From Pseudomonas defluvii (lineage in GTDB: Bacteria; Pseudomonadota; Gammaproteobacteria; Pseudomonadales; Pseudomonadaceae): a stretch of 50,137 nucleotides of DNA. Each line of letters starts with the position of its first letter. The first letter of the stretch is position 1. A program made the translations under genes and the position numbers. A model generated the notes under the pieces. That model was not told where the DNA came from, made no database searches, and saw nothing but the letters and a program-made list of their open reading frames with translations. The stretch covers positions 1 through 50,137 of the forward strand of contig NZ_MBPN01000033.1 in the NCBI RefSeq assembly GCF_001695625.1, written 5' to 3'. Below are positions 1 to 8,661 of this stretch, one piece after another.

Positions 1-45
1 CAACCGCACCTAGGCTAGAGCCTTTCCTCGAATAGAGACAGGGCC

Positions 46-690
46 ATGTCCGCCGAACACGAAACCGCTTCCCCTGCCCGCTTCACCAGCACCGAAGTCC
101 GTATTCTCGGCTCGCTGATCGAGAAACAGGCCACCAACCCCGAAACTTACCCACTGACCCTCAACGCCCTGGTGCTGGCCTGCAACCAGAAAACCAGCCG
201 TGAGCCGGTGATGAACCTGAGTCAAGGCCAAGTCGGCCAGAGCCTGCGCGCCCTGGAAAGCCAAGGCATGACCCGCCTGCAAATGGGCAGCCGCGCCGAC
301 CGCTGGGAACACCGTATCGACAAGGCCCTGGAGCTGGTTCCGGCACAAGTGACGCTGCTTGGCCTGATGTTTCTGCGCGGCCCGCAGACCGTCAACGAGC
401 TGCTGACCCGCAGCAACCGCATGCACGACTTTGACGATGCCGAGCAGGTCGTGCATCAACTTGAACGCCTGATTGCACGCGGTTTTGCGCTGCACCTGCC
501 GCGCCAGGCCGGCCAGCGGGAAGACCGGTACACCCATGCATTCGGCGATCCGGAAGACATCGAAGCCATCCTCGCAGCACGGCAGCAAGGGCCGGAACGC
601 TCGGCCGCCAGCGCGGTGTCGCTGGAACGTATCGAAGCGCTGGAAGCCCGTATTGCCGCGCTGGAAGAGCGCCTGGCGCAGCTGGAGTAA
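46..690 (+). CDS. yceH: YceH-family (DUF480) protein
   Basis: The 214-residue protein matches the DUF480/YceH family, which folds as two winged-helix domains. Residues about 10-90 ([20 protein letters not shown], then the [13 protein letters not shown] region) form the first winged helix, and about 95-165 the second. The C-terminal 30 residues are a leucine/alanine-rich coiled coil (repeats of [19 protein letters not shown]). The length is normal for the family. The ATG follows a weak purine-rich stretch (AGAGACAGGG). The molecular role of the family is not firmly established; a nucleic-acid-binding role is only implied by the fold. It is convergent with the next gene, which ends 52 bp away. 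Confidence 0.9.
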   Translation: MSAEHETASPARFTSTEVRILGSLIEKQATNPETYPLTLNALVLACNQKTSREPVMNLSQGQVGQSLRALESQGMTRLQMGSRADRWEHRIDKALELVPAQVTLLGLMFLRGPQTVNELLTRSNRMHDFDDAEQVVHQLERLIARGFALHLPRQAGQREDRYTHAFGDPEDIEAILAARQQGPERSAASAVSLERIEALEARIAALEERLAQLE

Positions 691-742
691 CACACACGGC
701 CTGGGTGACCGGGCCGACAACGGCAGGCTCCCGACAATACGC

Positions 743-1588
743 CTACAGCGCTGCAGGCGCCGCCAACACTGGCGATGGCATTCGTGCGTACGCCACTGCC
801 GCGGCGACCTGCTCGTCCGTTGGCCTTACCCCGGTGTACAGCACGAACTGTTCCAGTGCTTGTAGTGCAATCACGTCCAGACCAGTGATCACCGGCTTGC
901 CCAACGCCTGTGCCTGTAAGATCAACGGTGTCTGCACCGGCATCGCCACCACATCGAACACCCACTGTGCAGCCGCTATCGCCTCGGGCGCGAACGCCAA
1001 CTGATCCGCCTCATCGCCACCGGCCATGCCAATCGGTGTCACATTGATCAGCAACTGTACACGCAGGTTACCAAGCTCGGCTTGCCAGCCATACCCGCAC
1101 GCCTGGGCCAGTCGCCGCCCCGCTGCTTCGTTGCGCGCGACCAGGGTGCCATTGGCGAAGCCGGCATCACGCAACGCGCAGGCCACAGCTTTGGCCATGC
1201 CCCCACTGCCACGCAAGGCAAAGCTCATGTCCGGGTCCAGACGATGGCGCGCCAGCAGTTGGCGTACTGCCAGATAGTCGGTGTTGTAGCCTTTCAGGTG
1301 CCCAGCCGTATTGACCAGGGTGTTGACTGAGTCAATGGCCGCAGCCGATGGGTCCAGCTCGTCGATCAAGGCAATACAGGCCTCCTTGTAGGGCATCGAC
1401 ACACCGCAACCGCGAATGCCCAGGGCACGGATCCCGCCGATGGCTGCGGGCAGATCGGTGGTGGTCATGGCCTTGTAGTAATAATCCAGCCCCAACTGCT
1501 GATACAGGTGGTTGTGAAAACGTACGCCAAAGGTGCCGGGACGGCCTGCCAGAGACATGCACAAGACGGTGTCTTTACTGGGGGTCAT
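743..1588 (-). CDS. Shikimate dehydrogenase-like oxidoreductase (SdhL/AroE family)
   Basis: The 281-residue protein has the AroE fold: an N-terminal substrate domain (residues 1-105) and a Rossmann domain with a GSGGMAKA nucleotide loop at 127-134. The catalytic Lys68 (SMPYKEA) and Asp104 (YNTDY) of shikimate dehydrogenases are present. The substrate-binding serine pair near the N-terminus of true AroE is altered here (MSLAGRPG), as in the shikimate dehydrogenase-like SdhL subgroup, so biosynthetic AroE activity should not be assumed. The start at 1588 is chosen because AGGAGAT lies just upstream; an in-frame extension to 1651 has no ribosome site. It stands alone, divergent from the pbpG region. 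The substrate is unknown; quinate, shikimate or a related hydroxy-acid is possible. Confidence 0.85.
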   Translation of the reverse strand: MTPSKDTVLCMSLAGRPGTFGVRFHNHLYQQLGLDYYYKAMTTTDLPAAIGGIRALGIRGCGVSMPYKEACIALIDELDPSAAAIDSVNTLVNTAGHLKGYNTDYLAVRQLLARHRLDPDMSFALRGSGGMAKAVACALRDAGFANGTLVARNEAAGRRLAQACGYGWQAELGNLRVQLLINVTPIGMAGGDEADQLAFAPEAIAAAQWVFDVVAMPVQTPLILQAQALGKPVITGLDVIALQALEQFVLYTGVRPTDEQVAAAVAYARMPSPVLAAPAAL

Positions 1589-1917
1589 GCGGATCTCCTG
1601 AAATGCGCTGAAGGCACAGTATGCCAACCGTGAACAGGCAACGTGCCTCATGTCGCCAAACCCTTCAGATCGCCTGCACCCGTACTACGCTCTACCTACG
1701 CACGCTGACTCAGCTCATCAGCAGGTTGGTCGGAAGTCGGGAAGCTGGAGACGCGGCTGATAGGTACACGCATGGGACAAGGTTAAATTTGTTTCATTTC
1801 TGGCCTAATGATTCCGGGGCAATCGACAGCCCCTGAGCCATACTCCTAAAATGTAACGGTTTTTTACCGAAAACCTTTGCACAGCCAACGACATACCAAC
1901 ATTCAGTGAGCGCCAAC
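1589..1917. other. Intergenic region, divergent promoters presumed
   Basis: This 329-bp stretch separates the divergently transcribed SdhL-like gene and pbpG. It must hold both promoters. It turns AT-rich from about 1780 to 1880 (T-runs around 1859-1867) just before pbpG. No strong inverted repeat, RNA gene or coding signal was seen; the short open frame across 1621-1836 has no ribosome site or recognisable protein. Confidence 0.5.
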
Positions 1918-2841
1918 GTGAAAACCTCTCTTTCGATTTTAAGTCTGCTGCTATTGCTCACAGGTACCGCCGCAGTCTCGTCGAATGCTGTTGCCCAACC
2001 ACCCGCGCAAGTTCAACGTGACCCTTCCAAGCTGCGCCTGGCATCCGGCAGTGCTCTGTTGATCGACGTGCAGACCAACCAGGTGCTGTACGCCAACAAG
2101 GCCGACGTCGTGCGCCCGATCGCATCGGTCACCAAGTTGATGACCGCGATGGTAGTCCTCGACGCCAAGCAGCGCATGGACGAGGTGATACCCGTCACGA
2201 TTGCGCAGACCAAGGAAATGAAGGGCGTCTTTTCCAGGGTCAAACTCGGCAGTGAGCTGAGCCGTCGAGAGATGCTGCTCATTACCCTGATGTCCTCGGA
2301 AAACCGCGCGGCGGCAACCTTGGCGCACCACTACCCCGGCGGCTACGATGCGTTCATCAAGGCCATGAACAGCAAGGCCCGCGCACTGGGCATGAACCAC
2401 ACGCGTTATGTCGAACCGACCGGGTTGTCGATGTACAACGTGTCGACCGCACGCGACCTGAGCAAGCTGCTGCTGGCCGCACGCAACTACCCGATGCTGA
2501 GCGAGTTGAGCACCACACGCGAGAAGACCGTGGCGTTCCGCAAACCCAAATACACCTTGGGCTTTCGTAACACCGACCACTTGGTCAACAAGAGTGATTG
2601 GGACATCAAGCTGACCAAGACCGGCTTCACCAATGAGGCGGGGCATTGCCTGGTGCTGCTGACGCGCATGGCTGACCGGCAAGTGGCCATGGTCATTCTC
2701 GACGCCTTTGGCAAATACACCCACTTTGCCGACGCCAGCCGCCTGCGCCAGTGGATGGAAACCGGCAAGGCAAGCGCTGCGCCAGCCGTGGCGATGCGCT
2801 ATAAATCGGAAAGGACCCAGAACCGGCCAGTCGCCGACTGA
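1918..2841 (+). CDS. pbpG: D-alanyl-D-alanine endopeptidase (PBP7/PbpG)
   Basis: This low-molecular-weight penicillin-binding protein is a periplasmic DD-endopeptidase that cuts cross-links between peptidoglycan strands. The 307-residue protein starts with a signal peptide (hydrophobic run at about 5-20, Ala-rich cleavage region near residue 26). It carries all three S11-family motifs: SxxK (SVTK, residues 70-73), SxN (SEN, 127-129) and KTG (234-236). The start is either GTG at 1906 or GTG at 1918. I prefer 1918 because AGTGAG lies 7 bases upstream and the signal peptide then begins with MKTSLS; 1906 adds only four residues. It is a single gene; an 8-bp GC hairpin (2851-2881) follows the stop. 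Confidence 0.93.
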   Translation: MKTSLSILSLLLLLTGTAAVSSNAVAQPPAQVQRDPSKLRLASGSALLIDVQTNQVLYANKADVVRPIASVTKLMTAMVVLDAKQRMDEVIPVTIAQTKEMKGVFSRVKLGSELSRREMLLITLMSSENRAAATLAHHYPGGYDAFIKAMNSKARALGMNHTRYVEPTGLSMYNVSTARDLSKLLLAARNYPMLSELSTTREKTVAFRKPKYTLGFRNTDHLVNKSDWDIKLTKTGFTNEAGHCLVLLTRMADRQVAMVILDAFGKYTHFADASRLRQWMETGKASAAPAVAMRYKSERTQNRPVAD

Positions 2842-2892
2842 AGGGCTACAGGGCCTGCCCGGCGTTATGCATAGCAGGCCCCAAGGCAAGTA

Positions 2893-3339
2893 TCAGGCGC
2901 TGGTACTGACCAGCGAACCCGAACTGCTGCCTCCGCTGGTGGTCAGCGCTTCGAGCAAGGCACTGGTCGCGACCTGAATAGCGGCCATGGTGCTTGAAAC
3001 CGCGCTCTGGGCAGCCATCACCGCAGCAGCCTTGGCTGTCGCCTCCTGCTTACTGGCCATCGCTTTCTGCAATTGCTTCTGCTGCTCGGCCAACTGCTTT
3101 TGTAGCCGCTCTATCTGCTCACGCAACTGCTTGATGTGTGCTGGCTCACTGTCGCTTGTGCTGGCACCACTGGCCTTGGCCTCACCATTCTCCCGCACCT
3201 GGGAAAGGTCGGCCTTGATGCCGCTTGTAGCTGTCGCCTCGGCAGGCGCCGCGCCATTAATACTGACGCCATTGACGTTGGTTGCACTTGGGCTGCCGTT
3301 GATGCTGATGCCGGCCGCCAGCGTATTGATTCCGACCAT
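2893..3339 (-). CDS. FlxA-like coiled-coil protein (tentative)
   Basis: The 148-residue protein is low in complexity. Residues 1-60 are rich in Gly, Ser, Asn and Ala. Residues 69-95 form a coiled coil (IKQLREQIERLQKQLAEQQ), followed by an Ala/Ser/Thr-rich helical tail and a glycine/serine end. There is no signal peptide or membrane segment. The coiled coil resembles FlxA-like proteins, a family whose E. coli member is controlled by the flagellar sigma factor; this assignment is by likeness only. CAGGA lies 9 bases before the ATG. It runs convergent to pbpG, 51 bp away, and is followed on the same strand side by nothing that suggests an operon. Function unknown. Confidence 0.7.
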   Translation of the reverse strand: MVGINTLAAGISINGSPSATNVNGVSINGAAPAEATATSGIKADLSQVRENGEAKASGASTSDSEPAHIKQLREQIERLQKQLAEQQKQLQKAMASKQEATAKAAAVMAAQSAVSSTMAAIQVATSALLEALTTSGGSSSGSLVSTSA

Positions 3340-3443
3340 GTGCTTATCGTCCTGATGGTATTTGCGTTAGCCCGCTTATCGACCGCACGGGTCAAACCTT
3401 TAACCCGCCCTGCTTTACCCCCACTAACACTGGCAGCGATCCC

Positions 3444-4526
3444 CTAACCACGCTGCATGCAACGCTGGTAACGCGCCTCGACCCGATTGGCAAACCAGGC
3501 GGTGGTCAGCGTGCGGGTAATCTTCGGGCTTTCCAGCACAATCCCCGGCAACAGCGCACGGGGTAATGGCTTGCCCTCGTGCTGCTCGGCAAGGGCATAC
3601 ACGCGTCGATAAAGACGAGTGCTTTCAAATGCCAGGCTGTCGCCTTCCTCCAACTGACTGCGGATCGCTGGGTTGCGCATGTCCAGCGCATCACCCAACT
3701 GCCTCACGGCCCGCTCTGTCGCTCCCGGCAGAATCGCACCCGGGGCGATCAGGTCGCCATCGAGCGCCAGACTGACACCTGATGCCCGGCTGACGGCATG
3801 CTGAAACGCCGCATTACGGCTGGCGTACCAACCGGCATTGAAATCAGCGAAACGGTACAGTTGCCGATCATAGTTCGCCGGATAAGCGAGCAAATGAGCA
3901 ATCCCGAAATACAGCCCACCACGGCGACTGAACACTTCCTGTCGGATCGTGCCGGTGTACGTGTAGGGGTAACCCTTGGCATGGCGTTCGGCAAAGGCGA
4001 TGCTCACCTGCATCGGCCCGCCGGTGCGCACCGGATTGAGACCGCCAAGCAGTGTGCGCCCCATGGGCACGGTGCTGATCAGGTCATCGAAGATTGCACT
4101 CAACTGCCGTTCGCTGCGCACCGTTTCCAGGCGCGCGCTGTAGCTCTTGCCACTCGGTGAACGGGTATTGAGCGCCGCATTGACCAGAAACTGCGGGACA
4201 TGCAGCCTGGCGGCACGACGGTAGATTTCTTCACGGGCGATGCGCCCCAGACCTGGGACGCTGGGGTCGGCCTGGAAGGTGGACTCCTGCTCAGTGACCG
4301 CCAGCGCAGCACACAGGTTGTCGCGGGTTGCGGCAATGCCCTGGTGGGTAAAGGCAACTTGAATATCCTTCGCCCAACCCTGGCGATCAGCGAGGTTGGC
4401 CGGCAACAGGCGAGCGATCTGAGCCCGCAACTCGGCAGGGCTGGCAGGCTGGGTGGTGCGCGGTGAGGCGCAACCGGCCAGCACGAGCAACACGGCAAGG
4501 CACAACAGCAATCGAAGTGAAGTCAT
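3444..4526 (-). CDS. DUF1615 family lipoprotein
   Basis: The 360-residue protein begins with a lipoprotein signal peptide; the lipobox LAGC places the lipidated cysteine at residue 19. The rest is a DUF1615 domain (signature stretches AVTEQESTFQADP, GGPMQVSIAFAERHAKGYPY, RRGGLYFGIAHLL). The glutamate in the TEQES segment and the GGPMQVS stretch recall lysozyme-like transglycosylase folds, but that is an impression, not a demonstrated activity. The family is common in Pseudomonas and other Gram-negatives with no established role. It is the downstream partner of the secreted gene at 4556-5230, with 29 bp between them, so the two are probably co-transcribed. Confidence 0.85.
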   Translation of the reverse strand: MTSLRLLLCLAVLLVLAGCASPRTTQPASPAELRAQIARLLPANLADRQGWAKDIQVAFTHQGIAATRDNLCAALAVTEQESTFQADPSVPGLGRIAREEIYRRAARLHVPQFLVNAALNTRSPSGKSYSARLETVRSERQLSAIFDDLISTVPMGRTLLGGLNPVRTGGPMQVSIAFAERHAKGYPYTYTGTIRQEVFSRRGGLYFGIAHLLAYPANYDRQLYRFADFNAGWYASRNAAFQHAVSRASGVSLALDGDLIAPGAILPGATERAVRQLGDALDMRNPAIRSQLEEGDSLAFESTRLYRRVYALAEQHEGKPLPRALLPGIVLESPKITRTLTTAWFANRVEARYQRCMQRG

Positions 4527-4555
4527 GGACCACCCGCAAGGATACCGCCGTGGTT

Positions 4556-5230
4556 TCAGCAGCCGGGCGTGCTCAGCCCACTACCAATGGTCACGGCCGT
4601 CACCTCCACTCCCTGGAAATGATGCATCGCCGCCGGGTCGAACGTACGTTCGCAGTTGAAGCGCGTATCGACCACGAAGTCATCCCCCTTGGCCTTGCTG
4701 ATCGCGTCACGCCAGTTGTAGGCCGCGTTGACCGCCTGATCACCCGCCAATACCACTTCCAGCATCACTTGCGTGAAGTTGACCGCATGTGGCCCCTCCC
4801 AAAGGGCATAGACCGACGGATCATAGGCGTTACCACACAGGTCCAGGCAGTCTGCATAGAACGCCATCGGGCCACCTGTAGAGCGGTTAAGCGCACCGAA
4901 CGTCAACGGTTCATTGCCCGGCGGAGCAAAAGTACCGATAAAGCTGCTCAAGTCAGCCTTGCAGGTAGGCGACAACGCCAGGCGCAATGCACTGACCTTC
5001 CCGCCCGCTGCCGTTGCGGTAACCTCGCACCCTTGCACGCGGTAGCTGTGGGTATCGCCATCCGAAGCCTGGGCAACACCTGCAACCGATTCAAAATAGC
5101 CCAGGCTGCTGCCCAGCATCTCGCCATTGAAGACCTGAGCCACCGTTGCCTGGGCCTGTGCCTGGGCCAACAGCGCAAAGCTGCTCAACGCCAGGGTCGA
5201 GCAAAAGGGAACGAGGGCACGCGTGTTCAT
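4556..5230 (-). CDS. Secreted Cys-rich hypothetical protein
   Basis: The 224-residue protein has a signal peptide (hydrophobic 6-22, then AQAQAQA giving a cleavage site near 24-28). The mature part holds six cysteines (in QGCEV, PTCKA, ADCLDLC, FNCER and the final GC), an even number that fits disulfide bonding in the periplasm or outside. I recognise no domain. AGGAT precedes the ATG at a normal distance. It lies 29 bp upstream of the DUF1615 lipoprotein on the same strand, which suggests a two-gene envelope operon. A secreted small beta-rich protein is plausible; no function is claimed. Confidence 0.75.
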   Translation of the reverse strand: MNTRALVPFCSTLALSSFALLAQAQAQATVAQVFNGEMLGSSLGYFESVAGVAQASDGDTHSYRVQGCEVTATAAGGKVSALRLALSPTCKADLSSFIGTFAPPGNEPLTFGALNRSTGGPMAFYADCLDLCGNAYDPSVYALWEGPHAVNFTQVMLEVVLAGDQAVNAAYNWRDAISKAKGDDFVVDTRFNCERTFDPAAMHHFQGVEVTAVTIGSGLSTPGC

Positions 5231-5313
5231 CGGAACATCCTGTAGAAATCGAGGGTGGAAAAACGCGCACTCTAATTCAGATCAATAGGCCACAGCCATA
5301 CCTCACAGGCACG

Positions 5314-5808
5314 TCAGGAGAGAATGATGTAATCGCTGAACTGCGCAATGGGTGCATGTTCGCCCGCGACCAACTGCGCGTAGCGTCCACCCACCTGATC
5401 AATCGCGATACAGTCATCGACATCCAGCACGGCATCGGTATGCGGCTTGAGCCAGTCTCGGGCCATCTGCAATTTGCCTTTGAGCCTGGCCTCCGCCGGA
5501 CTGCACGCGACCACCAGCAGGTAGCGATGAGCCTCGCCAAAACTGCCCGGCTCATACCCCCCAAGATTGATGAAGTACAAGCGTGGATCACCCGCAGCTG
5601 GCTGCAGGTCGGACCAGTGCAACACATACCCCTCAGCCCCATCAACCTCAAGCCAGGAGTCGATATGCAAGCCCTTGGGGCTGCCAAACCACTGCTCGCG
5701 CAATTGCGGATAAGCCGCCTCCAGGCTTGGGGCAACAGCAAAAACCACATCGTGGACTTCGATCTTGGCGCCGGGGTGCTTGCCCCCCAGCATGACAACA
5801 AACAACAT
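5314..5808 (-). CDS. DUF1543 domain protein
   Basis: The 164-residue protein matches DUF1543: it opens with MLFVVMLGGKHPGAKIEVHD and repeats a related beta-alpha pattern (LEVDGAEGYVLHWSD, LYFINLGGYEPGSFGEAHRY) in the middle. There is no signal peptide or membrane helix, so it is probably cytoplasmic. The start is supported by AGGGAA 8 bases upstream. The role of the family is unknown. It is followed 83 bp on by the secreted protein gene and preceded by the isochorismatase gene 66 bp upstream, all on the minus strand; shared transcription is possible but not shown. Confidence 0.85.
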   Translation of the reverse strand: MLFVVMLGGKHPGAKIEVHDVVFAVAPSLEAAYPQLREQWFGSPKGLHIDSWLEVDGAEGYVLHWSDLQPAAGDPRLYFINLGGYEPGSFGEAHRYLLVVACSPAEARLKGKLQMARDWLKPHTDAVLDVDDCIAIDQVGGRYAQLVAGEHAPIAQFSDYIILS

Positions 5809-5874
5809 GATGGCGTTCCCTACTCGAGAATGGCAGGTGCCATGGGCGACACCTGCAACGCAAGGGCCTCGGTT

Positions 5875-6426
5875 TCAGGGCTGCTCGCCCACCAGGTAGG
5901 TTTTACTGATTTGCCGGAACTGCTCGTGACCGGCGCTGCCCAGCAACTCGAACAGCACCATTTCACGGGTGACGATCTGCGCCCCGGCATCACGCATACG
6001 CTGCACACCGGCAGCCTGGCTCAGTGGGCTACGGCAGTCGCAGGCATCCTCGACGACAAACACCTGCTTACCCGCCTCGCACAAGTGCAGGACGGTTTGC
6101 AGTACGCAGATATGGGTCTCCATACCGCAGACAATGACCTGATCACGGGCGAGCAGGCTGGCCGGTAGGCAGTTGGCGGCCACGCAGGAAAAATGCAGTT
6201 TCTCGACCACCTCGGCATTGCGTGCCGCCTCCTTGAGTGCCGTCAGCGTCGAGCCCAGGCCTTTGGGGTACTGCTCGGAGAACACCACCGGCAAGCCAAG
6301 CTCACCGGTGGCAGCCAGCAGCCAGCGGGTACGGGCCACGGTGCCCGCCGGGTCAGTCACCGCGCCAATGAGTTTTTCCTGAACATCGATGACCAGCAGC
6401 GTGGCCTGGGTGGCGTCGATCAACAT
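5875..6426 (-). CDS. Isochorismatase-fold cysteine hydrolase (YcaC-like)
   Basis: The 183-residue protein is an isochorismatase-family hydrolase. The expected catalytic triad is present: Asp14 (LLVIDVQEKL), Lys76 (EKLHFS) and Cys107 in GMETHICVLQT, preceded by the cis-peptide region typical of the family. The size and the SEQYPKGLGST stretch point to the YcaC-like subgroup, whose natural substrates are mostly unknown, rather than to true isochorismatase in siderophore synthesis. The start at 6426 is chosen because AGAGGG lies just upstream and the conserved fold begins there; the open frame continues to 6588 without family likeness. Confidence 0.88.
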   Translation of the reverse strand: MLIDATQATLLVIDVQEKLIGAVTDPAGTVARTRWLLAATGELGLPVVFSEQYPKGLGSTLTALKEAARNAEVVEKLHFSCVAANCLPASLLARDQVIVCGMETHICVLQTVLHLCEAGKQVFVVEDACDCRSPLSQAAGVQRMRDAGAQIVTREMVLFELLGSAGHEQFRQISKTYLVGEQP

Positions 6427-6512
6427 CGTGTGAACCCTCTGTTCAATATGGCCGCAAGCCTCGCGCAGGTGCGTTGCGTCGTCAATGCCTGCCCGCAAGC
6501 AGCGCAAACCGC

Positions 6513-6752
6513 TCAGCCCTGCACTGCCTTCGCCCGGGCAATCGCCGCTGCGATCGCCGCTCGCGCCTGCGGGCTGTTCTTCCAGCAACTGGAACCCACC
6601 AATGCCGCCGCCTGGGTAACGATATCCAGCGCGTTGGCCTCGCTCAGCTGAGCCAGCGAGTTAAAACCCAACTGCTCCAACCGGTCGACCACGGTGGGGC
6701 CAACGCCCTTTACATCCAGCAGCGCAGCGCGCTCATCGTGTGGAAACGCCAT
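6513..6752 (-). CDS. Small helix-hairpin-helix protein
   Basis: The 79-residue protein carries one helix-hairpin-helix motif (LLDVKGVGPTVVDRLEQLGF, about 10-32) of the non-specific DNA-binding kind, followed by an alanine-rich helix. A perfect GGAGGTGA sits five bases before the ATG at 6752; the GTG six bases earlier falls inside this ribosome site and is not the start. No catalytic domain is attached. It lies between the isochorismatase gene and the aromatic-acid transporter on the same strand; 107 bp separate it from the transporter, so it could be an end-of-operon reader but is probably independent. Likely binds nucleic acid; partner unknown. Confidence 0.8.
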   Translation of the reverse strand: MAFPHDERAALLDVKGVGPTVVDRLEQLGFNSLAQLSEANALDIVTQAAALVGSSCWKNSPQARAAIAAAIARAKAVQG

Positions 6753-6859
6753 ATTCACCTCCCTGTGAGTACGCAGCCGATGACTGCGCGGTAAACCACA
6801 AGTCTAAGCGTCTCTGTAGGGTCTGCACCAGTGGCTGAACAGCCAGTAGCAGCATCGTT

Positions 6860-8221
6860 TCAGAGGGGCGACAGTCGCACAGCCCCGGGCCGGGCCAGAG
6901 CCGCTGCGCGCCGCCCCTGAGCATAGGTAGTCAAGGCCGTCAGCAACGCCGGAATCGCCAGTACGCTGAACACCTGCGCGAACGACCAGCCCAGGCTAAG
7001 CATCTGCGCCCCGGCAAAGGCACTGAGGATGGCACCAAAGCGACCCACACCACTCATCCAGCTGGCGCCGGTTGCGCGCGCTTCAGTCGGGTAGATCGAC
7101 GCGGCCAGGGCGTTCTGGCCAACACTGCCGCCGTTGAAGCAGAACCCCGCCATCCACGCTGCGGCGCACATCAACGCAAAGTGCTGCAGGGTCTGACCGA
7201 TGGCGAAAATCACCAGGCCGCCGGCCAGATAGTTGACGATCAACACCCCGTATTTGCTCCAGCGGTCCATCGCCCAACCCAGCACAAGGGAACCCACGGG
7301 GCCGCCGATCTGGAACATCGCCGTAACGATGGCTGCGTCGGCCACGCTGTAACCGCCACCCTCCTTGACCAGCGTCGGTAACCAACTGCTGAACAGGTAG
7401 ACCAGAAACAGACCGAGAAAGTAACCGCTCCATAACATCAGGGTACTGAAGCGGTACTGTGCCGACAGTACGATCTGCGGAGCACTGGCATTCACGATCG
7501 CAGCCTTCGGCAGGCAGAAGGTTGAGCTGGCGCTGGCTACGCCAGGCGCCAGTTTGTCGACAATGCGACGAATGTGCGCCTGTGGTGCCTGCTTGATCAC
7601 CAGGAACGTCACCGATTCTGGCAGCTTGAAGAACAGCAACGGTGCCACCAGCAACGGCGCGACACCGCCGAGCACAAGCATGCTGTGCCAGCCGAAGTTG
7701 GGAATCATCCAGGCAGAGACAAAGCCGCCTGCGGCAGCGCCGAAGGAGAAGCCACAGAACGCCAGGGTAATCATGAACGAGCGCTTGCGATCCGGAGCGA
7801 ACTCGGAAACCAGCGTACAGGCATTGGGCATCGCTGCACCTAACCCGAGCCCCGTCAGAAAGCGCAGGATCACCATACTGGTCAGATCAGGGGAAAAGGC
7901 CGTAGCCAGTGTCCATAGGCCGAAGAAAAACACGCTCACCACCAGCACAATCTTGCGCCCATAGCGATCAGCCAAAGGCCCGGCCACCAGCGCCCCCAAT
8001 GCCAGGCCAATCAAAGCGGCACTCAGTACCGGGCCCAGGTCCTGATGACTGAGGCCCCAGTCCATTTTCAATTGTGGGGCGATAAACCCCATGATCGCCA
8101 CATCGAAGCCATCCAGGGCGATGATCAGGAAGCCAAGAAAAACCACCCACTTTTGATAAGCCCCGACGGGCCGGTTGTTGATCAATTCACGCACGTCTAT
8201 TGCTTTAACTTTATCCACCAC
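6860..8221 (-). CDS. Aromatic acid:H+ symporter (AAHS family MFS)
   Basis: The 453-residue protein is a 12-helix major facilitator of the AAHS family (PcaK/BenK type). The first helix carries the family DGFD motif (LIIALDGFDVAIMGF), and the loop after helix 2 carries the MFS signature GPLADRYGRK. AAHS members import aromatic or related acids such as 4-hydroxybenzoate, benzoate or vanillate with protons. The start is set at the GTG of 8221 because GAGGTGA lies directly before it; an upstream ATG at 8257 has no ribosome site. It is the last gene of the SDR-flavoprotein-NIPSNAP operon and probably brings in the pathway substrate. The exact ligand cannot be read from sequence. Confidence 0.9.
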   Translation of the reverse strand: MVDKVKAIDVRELINNRPVGAYQKWVVFLGFLIIALDGFDVAIMGFIAPQLKMDWGLSHQDLGPVLSAALIGLALGALVAGPLADRYGRKIVLVVSVFFFGLWTLATAFSPDLTSMVILRFLTGLGLGAAMPNACTLVSEFAPDRKRSFMITLAFCGFSFGAAAGGFVSAWMIPNFGWHSMLVLGGVAPLLVAPLLFFKLPESVTFLVIKQAPQAHIRRIVDKLAPGVASASSTFCLPKAAIVNASAPQIVLSAQYRFSTLMLWSGYFLGLFLVYLFSSWLPTLVKEGGGYSVADAAIVTAMFQIGGPVGSLVLGWAMDRWSKYGVLIVNYLAGGLVIFAIGQTLQHFALMCAAAWMAGFCFNGGSVGQNALAASIYPTEARATGASWMSGVGRFGAILSAFAGAQMLSLGWSFAQVFSVLAIPALLTALTTYAQGRRAAALARPGAVRLSPL

Positions 8222-8325
8222 GTTCACCTCTATCTTGTAGGGGTGCTCGACAGCCATGCTGCGGCACCCGCTTTTTTATTGTTGAAGCGACTCGCACGGC
8301 ATTGTTGGCCTGGTTGTTGGCCTGG

Positions 8326-8661
8326 TTACAACCGGTTGAGGCTCTGGAAATGCACGGGCTTGATGATGCGTGTCTCCTGAGCCACGATCAGGTGCGCCGA
8401 TGCCTGCAGATAGGCCGCGAACGTCTCGTCACGGTCACGCGCCGCGCTACGTTTCTCGAAGTCATCCAGGCTGTCATAGCCCCATAGGTGCACCACTTGA
8501 TTAAGCGGCCCGATGCAACTGCTGTAAAACGCCAGAGGCGCCCCCAGGTGTTTGAGCAGAACAGGCATGGCCAGACGCTCGAATACCTCGATGAATTCGG
8601 CCATACCGCGGGGCTTGATGGTGTAGATGCGGTGATCGACGATGGCTTTGTGGTTCATCAT
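8326..8661 (-). CDS. NIPSNAP family protein
   Basis: The 111-residue protein matches the NIPSNAP family (ferredoxin-like dimeric alpha-beta barrel): HRIYTIKPRGMAEFIEVFE near the start and VVHLWGYDSLDDFEKR in the middle. A strong AGGAGG sits just upstream. Its ATG overlaps the stop of the flavoprotein gene (ATGA, 8658-8661), so the two are translationally coupled. Bacterial NIPSNAP genes often sit in catabolic operons, where a small-molecule binding or isomerase-like role is suspected but not settled. Here it lies between the flavoprotein and the transporter. Confidence 0.88.
   Translation of the reverse strand: MMNHKAIVDHRIYTIKPRGMAEFIEVFERLAMPVLLKHLGAPLAFYSSCIGPLNQVVHLWGYDSLDDFEKRSAARDRDETFAAYLQASAHLIVAQETRIIKPVHFQSLNRL

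Noticed and set aside
2851..2881. Hairpin after pbpG as a terminator
   Set aside because: An 8-bp stem without a T-run and with a 15-base loop; too weak to call.
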